The position numbers were made by a program, and so were the translations under genes. A stretch of DNA of 12,079 nucleotides from NCBI GenBank assembly GCA_934180065.1, contig CAKPRA010000046.1, positions 1-12,079 of the forward strand, in the 5' to 3' direction. This DNA is from an uncultured Clostridia bacterium. Lineage in GTDB: Bacteria > Bacillota > Clostridia > TANB77 > CAG-508. A model generated the notes under the pieces. The model did no database searches. It saw only the letters and a program-made list of their open reading frames with translations, and was not told where the DNA came from. Below are positions 6,839-12,079 of this stretch, piece after piece; position 1 is the first letter of the stretch, and every line of letters begins with the position of its first letter.

Positions 6839-6858
6839 TTAAAATTTTAGGGTATAAT
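6829..6858 (+). promoter_or_regulatory. Strong promoter of the ATPase gene
   Basis: Perfect TTGACA (6829-6834) and perfect TATAAT (6853-6858) with an 18-base spacer. The first base of the -35 box is the last base of the left hairpin arm. AGAGGTGA (6869-6876) is the SD, eight bases before the ATG at 6885. Confidence 0.85.
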
Positions 6859-6884
6859 TATAATTAATAGAGGTGATTTGATTT

Positions 6885-8114
6885 ATGGAATATTATAGAA
6901 GAGAAAATTATTTAAAGAGAATAAGAAACTTTTATGATGACAGTAGTATTATTAAAGTTATTACCGGTATTAGAAGATGTGGAAAATCAACTTTACTAAA
7001 ATCAATTATTGAAGAATTGCAAGAAAAAGGAGTACCAGAAAAGGATATTATTTCCATAGAATTAGATAAAAAAGAATTCAAAAAAATTGTAACACCAGAG
7101 CAATTAGAAGAAGAAATAGATAAAAGAATAACAGACAAAGATTTTAAATATTTATTTATTGATGAGATTGAAAATGTTAAAAATTTTGAGCCTGTTATCA
7201 ATGCATATAGAGAAGAAGGCAATATATCAGTATTTATAACTGGCTCTAATTCATATTTACTTAGCGGAGAATTAATAACCAAATTAACAGGCAGATATAT
7301 TGAATTTGAAATGATGCCATTAAATTTTTATGAATATATAGGAATGAAAAAATTTTTAAATAAAGAAATAAATTCAAACATTTATATAGAATTTGAAGAT
7401 TTTATTAAAAATGGTGGATTCCCAGGTGCTTTGTATTATGATGAATTTGAAGATAAAATTACTTATATTTCAAGCGTTGTAGAGCAGATTTTTGAAAAAG
7501 ATATAAAAACAAATAATAAAATAAAAGATGTTGCATTATTTGAAGTAATAGAAAAATTTATAATAAATAATTTTGGAAGTGTTATATCAGTAAGCAGTAT
7601 TTATGAATATTTAGTAAAAAAAGAAAAATTAAAAGTTGATAGAAGAACTTTAAAAAGATATATTGATATATTAGAAAAAGCAAAAATAATTCATTCATGT
7701 GATTTATTTGATATAAAATCAAAAATGGTTTTAAAAGGAGAGAAAAAGTATTACTTAGCTGATTTTAGTATATATTATACACTTAATACCGATAATAGAA
7801 TAAGCTATGGACCAATGCTTGAAAATATAGTGTATAATTATTTAAAAAGCAAAAATTATAATTTAAGTGTTGGAAAAATAGGGAAGTTAGAGTGTGATTT
7901 TATTGCAAGAAAAGATTTTGATAAGTATTTTTATATTCAAGTTTCTAAAACTATTGCAGATGAAAAAGTTGAAGAAAGAGAATATAAACCATTTTATGAA
8001 ATAAAAAATATGTATCCTAAATATTTGTTTACATCAGATGTTCTTTTACAATATAGAGATGGTGTAATAAATGTAAATATTGCTGATTTTATATATAATA
8101 ATAAAGAATTATAA
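6885..8114 (+). CDS. AAA ATPase with C-terminal DUF4143 domain
   Basis: A 409-residue protein of the widespread AAA_14/DUF4143 group, whose biological role is not established. The N-terminal ATPase has Walker A GIRRCGKST (28-36), Walker B YLFIDEIE (89-96), a sensor-like FITGSNSYLLSGE (117-129) and LTGRYIEFEMMPLNFYEY (134-151). The middle is winged-helix-like (about 215-280). The C-terminal region holds GKLECDFIA (333-341) and YIQVSK (350-355), the positions that resemble the PD-(D/E)XK nuclease fold in this family, although here the final motif is Q-V-S-K and catalysis is doubtful. No signal peptide or membrane segment is seen. It is the only gene inside a pair of inverted hairpin repeats and is read opposite to the surrounding genes, consistent with a later insertion. 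Confidence 0.9.
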   Translation: MEYYRRENYLKRIRNFYDDSSIIKVITGIRRCGKSTLLKSIIEELQEKGVPEKDIISIELDKKEFKKIVTPEQLEEEIDKRITDKDFKYLFIDEIENVKNFEPVINAYREEGNISVFITGSNSYLLSGELITKLTGRYIEFEMMPLNFYEYIGMKKFLNKEINSNIYIEFEDFIKNGGFPGALYYDEFEDKITYISSVVEQIFEKDIKTNNKIKDVALFEVIEKFIINNFGSVISVSSIYEYLVKKEKLKVDRRTLKRYIDILEKAKIIHSCDLFDIKSKMVLKGEKKYYLADFSIYYTLNTDNRISYGPMLENIVYNYLKSKNYNLSVGKIGKLECDFIARKDFDKYFYIQVSKTIADEKVEEREYKPFYEIKNMYPKYLFTSDVLLQYRDGVINVNIADFIYNNKEL

Positions 8115-8140
8115 TAATAGTTTATATGGCGATTTATCAT

Positions 8141-8200
8141 AAAATGTTAAGTTATCGACCATTTTTAGGTATTACATACTTAAAAGTGGTCGATAACTCA
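8141..8200. repeat. Right terminal inverted repeat (hairpin) of the ATPase unit
   Basis: The arms 8150-8172 and 8176-8198 give a stem of about 23 bp with two G-U pairs and a three-base loop. As a whole it is the inverted counterpart of 6779-6838. On the minus strand its inner end reads TTAACA, the equivalent of the left copy's TTGACA. Confidence 0.85.
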
Positions 8201-8207
8201 TTTTTTT
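8150..8207 (+). terminator. Terminator of the ATPase gene formed by the right hairpin
   Basis: The long stem 8150-8198 is followed by CA and seven T (8201-8207). It lies 36 bases after the ATPase stop and just outside the 3' end of the relaxase pseudogene, so it also keeps ATPase transcripts from running antisense into that gene. Confidence 0.7.
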
Positions 8208-9389
8208 ACATTTTTTCTTCATCTTCTTGCTCACTAGCAATTTGTTTAACTGGATCAATGCAAATATCATTTTCTCTTTCAAAATCTCTTAAAACTTCTC
8301 TTGAATCTCCAAGAGCAAATTTATTACACACCCATTTTATAAACAAAACAATAGTTGTATAAAATCTATCAATTATATCTCTTAATTTATTATTTTCATA
8401 TTCTAATTGTTCATATTTATCTTTATAATCAAATTCTAATTCAATAGATTTATTTTTGTATTCACTTTCCATTTTATCAACTTTATCGTGTAAAGCTTTA
8501 TTATCAGCAATAATAGAAGCTCTTTCTATTTGATATTTTTCAGCATCATCAACAATATTCGCTTGTCTTGAAAGTTCTTTATGTAAGGCTTTATTTTCTT
8601 TGTATAGCTGTTTTATCATTTCTTCTTTTGGTTTTATAATATCATTTAAAATTTTTTCATTTTTATTGAACATTATTTTTTTCAAATCAGTTATATTGGT
8701 TTCTTCTGGAATGTCTAAAGTAATGCTTTTAACTAATTCTTTAGTAACATTGAAATTTGTTAATTCCTTATATTCTTTAATGTCAACTTTAATGTCAAGA
8801 TGTTGTCTGTTAGTTTCTTCTTTTGGCAAACCTCTTAATAAATTAAAACTACGAGATACCATATAATCATAAAATGCCTTTTGCAATTCTCTATAACTAT
8901 CTTTTCCTTTCCAAAATTCACTACAAGCTAGTTTATCAATTTTATTTTCTTTTTTGTCAGTTGTATGAACTACTGGTAAAAAAAAAGGTGCATATGTGGA
9001 GTTTCCTCGTCCACATGCACCTATGCAGACATTATATATTTTTCACCTAAATTTTTGTATTTAGATACAAACTGGTATGCTGTTTCAAAATATCGTTTTG
9101 TTTCTTCTTCACCAATTTCTTCAAAAAATTCTTTGTCTGATGTAATTATATATTCACAAGCAATATTACTAACTGTTTTTATTTGACCTTTTAAATCATA
9201 TTCTTTTCTTAATCTGTCAAATTCTTTTTCATAACTATACAAAGGCTTTTTTATAGCATAATTCAAATATGATTTTTCTTTATCAATATTTCTGTTTGAA
9301 TAATTGTAATTTTTTCTTTCATTATGACGATATATTCCTTTTAGATTTTCTCTTTTATATTTCACATTTCTTATAATAGCGTAACTCAT
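8206..9389 (-). pseudogene. MobV (Mob_Pre) conjugative relaxase, broken by a stop and a frameshift
   Basis: These are the two halves of one relaxase gene of the pMV158 MobM family. Residues 1-122 (9389-9024) carry motif I with H22 in GIYRHNERKN, matching the MobM catalytic histidine. An in-frame TAG (9021-9023) follows SA. The next codons read VHVDEETPHMHLFF, the intact metal-binding HxDE..PHxH motif (9020-8979). The run of nine T on the coding strand (plus 8978-8986) is one base short, and the frame shifts into LPVVHTTDKKENKIDKL and the rest of the protein (to 8206), with a long coiled coil in the C-terminal half. Together about 394 codons, a normal length. A perfect SD (AAAGGAGG, plus 9400-9407) and an oriT remain upstream. 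The enzyme nicks oriT to start plasmid-type transfer; this copy should be inactive unless both lesions are suppressed. A TTG at 8886 can open the C-terminal frame, but that product would lack the nuclease. Confidence 0.85.
8978..9022 (-). terminator. Terminator-like hairpin within the relaxase active-site codons
   Basis: On the minus strand AGGTGCAT-GTGGA (9022-9010) pairs with TCCAC-(AT)-ATGCACCT (9000-8986), with a nine-base loop and a two-base bulge, and is followed by nine T. The sequence encodes the HVDEETPHMH motif, so the palindrome comes from the coding sequence. It nevertheless has the full form of an intrinsic terminator directly after the nonsense codon. Confidence 0.5.
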
Positions 9390-9411
9390 TTTTTATCTTC
9401 CTCCTTTAATT

Positions 9412-9439
9412 TTGATACTTTTTAAGACACACTTTGCAA
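9412..9439 (-). promoter_or_regulatory. Possible promoter of the relaxase gene
   Basis: On the minus strand, TTGCAA (9439-9434) and TATCAA (9417-9412) are 16 bases apart, just before the SD at 9407-9400. Both boxes are imperfect. Confidence 0.3.
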
Positions 9440-9462
9440 GAAATTTTAATCTTCCTTTGTAT

Positions 9463-9510
9463 GTGTTGTAACACACTACAACACTTTTTAGCCTTGTGGC
9501 AAAAAGTGTT
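9463..9510 (-). other. oriT: oriT of the pMV158/MobV type with nic site
   Basis: On the minus strand the sequence GTGTTGTA-GTGTGT-TACAACAC (9484-9463) is an inverted repeat around TAGTGTG/TTA, identical to the nic core known from pMV158 (TAGTGTG/TTA). The predicted cut lies between 9472 and 9471. A second, overlapping inverted repeat, AACACTTTTT (9480-9489) with AAAAAGTGTT (9501-9510) and an inner GCC/GGC, gives the alternative hairpin seen at such origins. It lies about 75-120 bases upstream of the relaxase start in the same orientation, as in pMV158. Only the spacing and the arm sequences differ from that model. Confidence 0.75.
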
Positions 9511-9518
9511 AGTGTGGC

Positions 9519-9678
9519 AGGGCGAACCCTACAACCCCAAAACATAAATTTCGTGTATCACTCAATTTATGTTTTAGCAAAATTTGTGGCTCACAATTTT
9601 TGCTTGTAGAGGTAAAAATAAATTTTTCTAATTCACTTCATTTTAAATTAAGAAATAAAACAAGTTGATGAAGTGAAT
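9519..9678. repeat. Cluster of inverted repeats beside oriT
   Basis: Four separate hairpins lie in series: AGGG/CCCT (9519-9530); a perfect 12-bp pair AAAACATAAATT (9539-9550) with 9564-9575; 13-base arms with one mismatch at 9576-9588 and 9592-9604; and a perfect 10-bp pair ATTCACTTCA (9631-9640) with 9669-9678. The 13-mer GCTCACAATTTTT occurs at 9589-9601 and again at 9819-9831. No reading frame is present. A single-strand origin for lagging-strand synthesis after transfer, or a regulatory RNA, would fit; neither is shown. The rest of the 9390-9921 gap (9679-9774) holds nothing further that I recognise. Confidence 0.55.
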
Positions 9679-9774
9679 AGGGTAAGTTATATTCTTTTTA
9701 TATTAAAATCGAATGTAACTACCTTTTAAGCAAAATCTGCGTTAGTATTTTTGCCTATCTATGGAGCATTTTTT

Positions 9775-9823
9775 GAAAAAAGAGCAATAAAAAAGCCAGT
9801 TGTATAAAACTGACTTTTGCTCA
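9775..9823 (-). terminator. Terminator downstream of the 409-residue gene
   Basis: On the minus strand AAAAGTCAGTT (9818-9808) pairs with AACTGGCTTTT (9801-9791) over 11 pairs including one U-G, with loop TTATAC, and runs into six T. An outer stem, GAGCA/TGCTC, and a second run of six T (plus 9775-9780) extend it. The pairing is complete only as minus-strand RNA. Confidence 0.8.
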
Positions 9824-9840
9824 CAATTTTTTATAATAAG

Positions 9841-9869
9841 ATTTTATATTGCTTTTTTGTATGTGTCAA
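9841..9869 (-). promoter_or_regulatory. Minus-strand promoter in the right direct repeat
   Basis: Perfect TTGACA (9869-9864) and TAAAAT (9846-9841) are 17 bases apart. Its start point (about 9834) is only about a dozen bases before the terminator stem at 9823-9775, so its product would be a ~60-nt RNA or an attenuated relaxase leader. Confidence 0.4.
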
Positions 9870-9897
9870 TGAATGGATTTTGAAGAAATTTTGAAAA
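9865..9897. repeat. Right copy of the 33-base direct repeat
   Basis: This matches 6729-6761 at 28 of 33 positions. Shortly after it, 9908-9917 reads CGATAACTTG, identical to the inner end of the left hairpin (6822-6831). Confidence 0.6.
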
Positions 9898-9921
9898 TTG
9901 TTTAAAGCGATAACTTGCAAG

Positions 9922-11151
9922 TCAACGTTCTAAATCATCATCTCCTTTTTTTTGTAAATTGCTTTTTTCATATCTTCCTATTTCTTCACGAAAAATATTC
10001 ATAACATCATTACAAAATTCTCCTGCAAATCCAACTTTGTTCAAGTATAAACAGATTAAATCATAATTATTTTCTATATTTTCCTTAAGCATGATTCTTA
10101 AGTTTTCATAACTTTCTTTTTCAATTTTTCCTTGTTTTTTGTACTTATCAACATTTACAATTCTTAATGGTACCTTATACATAACCGACATATTATGTGC
10201 TCTTACAAAATCAGACAATAATAATTGATTTTCATTTACTCTAAAAAACACTCCAATAACTTTAATTTTTCGATCGTCTAAAATCACCTCATTAACTGGC
10301 CATCCTTCAGCTAATGGATCTAAATTTCTTCCTTCTAGTTCTTTCATGAATTTTTTATGTAGATGTTGAGGAGATTGTATTTTTGTTGGAATATATTTAA
10401 TTCCTTTATCACCTGGATCCAAAGATGTATTTACAAAAGTTCCATTTCCAAAGTCTAAAATAGAATTCATACCTTGTTCAGTGTCAATTCTTGTTCCTGA
10501 ATCTACAATTGACGAGGCAATAATTGATTCATTGGGTTCTAATATCAAACCTACATTCCCATTATACATATGCATTTGTTCGTTAGAAAGAAGAGATGCT
10601 GATACAAAATCTCCATATATATTTCTAGTTTTAGTATAATTAGGTAATCCTGGTAATTTTATGATTCCATATCCCGAATGAACTATATATCTAAAATTGT
10701 CGCCTTGATTAAAATTTGATTCTACAGGTGTACAGTAGCTTTTCCACAATTCCAAAGTATATTTTTTATGAATTTCATCTTCTATATCAAATACTTCTTT
10801 TAGGTAATTTTTAAAACTACTATAAAGTTCTGAATTTTCATAAAACTCTATTACTTCTTCTCTAGGGCACCTACCATCTGGATGTTTTTTTGCCATATAG
10901 CTAATCATCTCTGAGTTAATATCATAAATACAATATTTCCCATCATTCTCTAAATAGTCTTTAAGAATAGTTTTTAAATTATTTAATTCATTTAACTTTT
11001 CAGACAACCATTTATTATCATTATCATATGCTATCTCATATTCTAATTGCATTATTAAAGCTTTTATGAACGCCTTCACATTATTATAACGCTTTCCAAA
11101 AGCCCCATATTCATACTCGTCTATAAATTTTCTAGAACTAATAAAAATCAC
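9922..11151 (-). CDS. Unrecognised 409-residue cytoplasmic protein
   Basis: I do not recognise a family. The protein has no signal peptide or membrane segment. The N-terminal third is charged and helical. A conserved-looking centre contains LELWKSYCTPVES, GDNFRYIVHSGYG and VGLILEPNESIIASS (about residues 130-215), followed by an alpha/beta-like region (about 280-345) and a helical, charged tail ending in DDDLER. It lies between the replication genes and the oriT of the element, where cargo is usual. It has its own near-perfect promoter and a strong terminator, so it is independently expressed. The first possible codon is GTG at 11149-11151, but the best SD (GAGGGTG) overlaps that codon. ATT three codons later has correct spacing, and no other ATG, GTG or TTG lies nearby, so the start is uncertain. 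Confidence 0.75.
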   Translation of the reverse strand: MIFISSRKFIDEYEYGAFGKRYNNVKAFIKALIMQLEYEIAYDNDNKWLSEKLNELNNLKTILKDYLENDGKYCIYDINSEMISYMAKKHPDGRCPREEVIEFYENSELYSSFKNYLKEVFDIEDEIHKKYTLELWKSYCTPVESNFNQGDNFRYIVHSGYGIIKLPGLPNYTKTRNIYGDFVSASLLSNEQMHMYNGNVGLILEPNESIIASSIVDSGTRIDTEQGMNSILDFGNGTFVNTSLDPGDKGIKYIPTKIQSPQHLHKKFMKELEGRNLDPLAEGWPVNEVILDDRKIKVIGVFFRVNENQLLLSDFVRAHNMSVMYKVPLRIVNVDKYKKQGKIEKESYENLRIMLKENIENNYDLICLYLNKVGFAGEFCNDVMNIFREEIGRYEKSNLQKKGDDDLER

Positions 11152-11182
11152 CCTCTATCTCACATTACTATTTCTAAAGAAG

Positions 11183-11210
11183 ATTATACCACACTATAAA
11201 TCTATGTCAA
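11183..11210 (-). promoter_or_regulatory. Near-consensus promoter of the 409-residue gene
   Basis: On the minus strand, perfect TTGACA (11210-11205), a 16-base spacer, and TGGTATAAT, which is a perfect -10 (11188-11183) with the TGn extension. It is the strongest promoter in the window by match to consensus. Confidence 0.85.
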
Positions 11211-11218
11211 ATTTCATC

Positions 11219-11313
11219 TTTTTTAAATTACTGTTTTTATCCTGATTCAATTAGCCTAAACCACTCCATAAGCTAGTTTTAATAAAGGGGTTTGGATTAA
11301 TTTTGCTAAAACA
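11219..11313. other. Spacer between the repA module and the 409-residue gene
   Basis: No reading frame is seen. A weak imperfect stem on the minus strand (CCAAACC near 11292 with GGTTTAGG near 11255, loop over 20 bases) lacks a T run, so it is not a convincing terminator for the repA operon. Confidence 0.3.
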
Positions 11314-11598
11314 CTAAATTGTTTTTAATAATTCAATACTATCTACAAATCCATTTCTATAATACTTTTCACACCAATAATCAAAATAATCCATATAATT
11401 TTTATCAAGCAAATCAAGTTGTTTCATTACATATTTTTTATTTTGAATTGGTATATTCTTTAATATCCTTTCAGTAATTTCATCATATTGTATACAATGT
11501 TTTTTATCTTCAGCATTTAGTGTTGTAAATATTTTTTCAGCTCTATAATTAATCCAATCTTTTAATAAATCATTTTTAACTTCTCTTAAATTATTCAT
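11314..11598 (-). CDS. Small hypothetical protein following repA
   Basis: A 94-residue helical, acidic/basic mixed protein ending in a tyrosine-rich segment (YMDYFDYWCEKYYRNGFVDSIELL). Small proteins ending in a similar YYRNGF.D.I.L motif are, to my knowledge, frequent after RepA-type initiators in mobile elements of Clostridia; the function is unknown. A longer frame starts at 11613, but GGAG (within the first codons of that frame) sits nine bases before the ATG at 11598, so I prefer the shorter start. The gene follows repA closely (stop at 11617-11619) and is probably cotranscribed. Confidence 0.7.
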   Translation of the reverse strand: MNNLREVKNDLLKDWINYRAEKIFTTLNAEDKKHCIQYDEITERILKNIPIQNKKYVMKQLDLLDKNYMDYFDYWCEKYYRNGFVDSIELLKTI

Positions 11599-11616
11599 AA
11601 TTAATATCTCCATTTC

Positions 11617-12079
11617 TTAATTACAGTATAAAGCTTCTAATTCTTCTTCAGTATATTCTCTTTGTTCATAATGCAATCCACTTTTTTCGTGCAAGCTTTT
11701 TTTACTATAATTATTTTTATTATATTTATTATTACTACGTCGTAAATTTTCCGACTCATCAATCGTAATTTTTCCGTATCTTGAATCGTAATTTTTACGA
11801 TTCATAGTATTCTTTATAGGTTGGTGTTTTATTTTTCCAACATAAATGATATTTCTTTTTCTATAACCACTTCTAATTTCGTATATAAGTTTAGCTTCTT
11901 CAAGATTTTTAAAAGCTTTTGTAGTAGTCTTATCAGAAAGTTTTAACATTTTTTGTGCTTCTTTTCTTGCGTAAATAAGATATACATTTCCTTCTTTATC
12001 TATCCATTTATTTTTCATAGATACAGATAATCTATCTAGTAATAGTCCATATAGTAAGATACTATTAGAATCTAAATTA
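11617..12079 (-). CDS. repA: RepA_N-type replication initiator, C-terminal part (5' end off window)
   Basis: The frame is open to the window edge, so the gene is partial; the internal ATG at 12018 is not the start. Reading in from the edge, LLYGLLLDRLSVSMKNKW, WIDKEGNVYLIYARKEAQKML and KTTTKAFKNLEEAKLIYEIRSG match the winged-helix N-terminal domain of RepA_N initiators, which open theta-replicating plasmid origins and also occur in integrative elements. A basic, low-complexity linker rich in N, K and S follows, and the short acidic C-terminus is EEELEALYCN. It is the first visible gene of the minus-strand element module. The family's origin usually lies within repA itself, and could be off window. 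Confidence 0.85.
   Translation of the reverse strand, partial: NLDSNSILLYGLLLDRLSVSMKNKWIDKEGNVYLIYARKEAQKMLKLSDKTTTKAFKNLEEAKLIYEIRSGYRKRNIIYVGKIKHQPIKNTMNRKNYDSRYGKITIDESENLRRSNNKYNKNNYSKKSLHEKSGLHYEQREYTEEELEALYCN

Noticed and set aside
6779..8200. CRISPR-like or IS-type element with transposase
   Set aside because: Only two repeat copies exist, inverted rather than tandem, and the single enclosed gene is an ATPase without transposase motifs.
8126..8362. 78-residue plus-strand reading frame after the ATPase
   Set aside because: It runs through the right hairpin and terminator and then lies antisense to the relaxase, with no ribosome-binding site.
8206..8886. Independent coiled-coil protein starting at TTG 8886
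   Set aside because: The reading frame extends upstream of that codon into relaxase sequence, and no ribosome-binding site marks the TTG. It is the 3' part of the pseudogene.
9021..9023. TAG read as a sense codon (recoded genetic code)
   Set aside because: asnS ends at a TAG exactly where AsnRS proteins end, and the relaxase also carries a frameshift, so decay is the simpler reading.
9021..9389. Stand-alone 122-residue gene ending at the TAG
   Set aside because: It is the N-terminal part of a MobV relaxase, with the motif-I HNER; the rest of the protein continues directly downstream after one stop and one frameshift.

Overview
The window is AT-rich bacterial DNA with strong Shine-Dalgarno sites, near-consensus sigma-A promoters and many intrinsic terminators. 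The protein families fit a low-GC member of the Bacillota, most likely a Clostridia-type or gut-associated lineage. That assignment is inference. No rRNA, tRNA or CRISPR array was found.

Positions 1-6250 look like ordinary chromosome. A terminator of an off-window gene (1-39) is followed by a TtcA-type tRNA thiolase (160-891, +). Asparaginyl-tRNA synthetase asnS (916-2307, -) converges on it, and the two share a bidirectional terminator. Next is a three-gene minus-strand operon: a membrane-anchored XRE regulator (4136-4900), a LemA-family protein (3519-4076) and a DUF3137 membrane protein (2551-3501). Alanine racemase alr (5075-6160, -) follows. It may be preceded by a 20-codon reading frame that overlaps its start.

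Positions 6300-12079 look like a decayed integrative or mobilizable element, read mainly on the minus strand. Listed from the right edge leftward it holds: a RepA_N-type replication initiator cut by the window end; a small gene; an unrecognised 409-residue protein with a near-perfect promoter; a 532-base hairpin-rich region containing an oriT of the pMV158/MobV type; a MobV relaxase pseudogene broken by one TAG codon and one homopolymer frameshift; and a small excisionase-like HTH gene. No integrase is visible.

Two things stand out as possibly undescribed. One is a ~1.42 kb unit (6779-8200) in which a single AAA ATPase/DUF4143 gene sits between two ~60-bp inverted copies of a long hairpin with the core AGTTATCGACC. 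The outer hairpin copy abuts the promoter and the other forms the terminator, and no transposase is present. The second is an orphan ~100-nt structured RNA at about 6338-6439. It has its own extended -10 promoter, a predicted three-way junction and a 12-bp terminator stem, and is not attached to any downstream gene.
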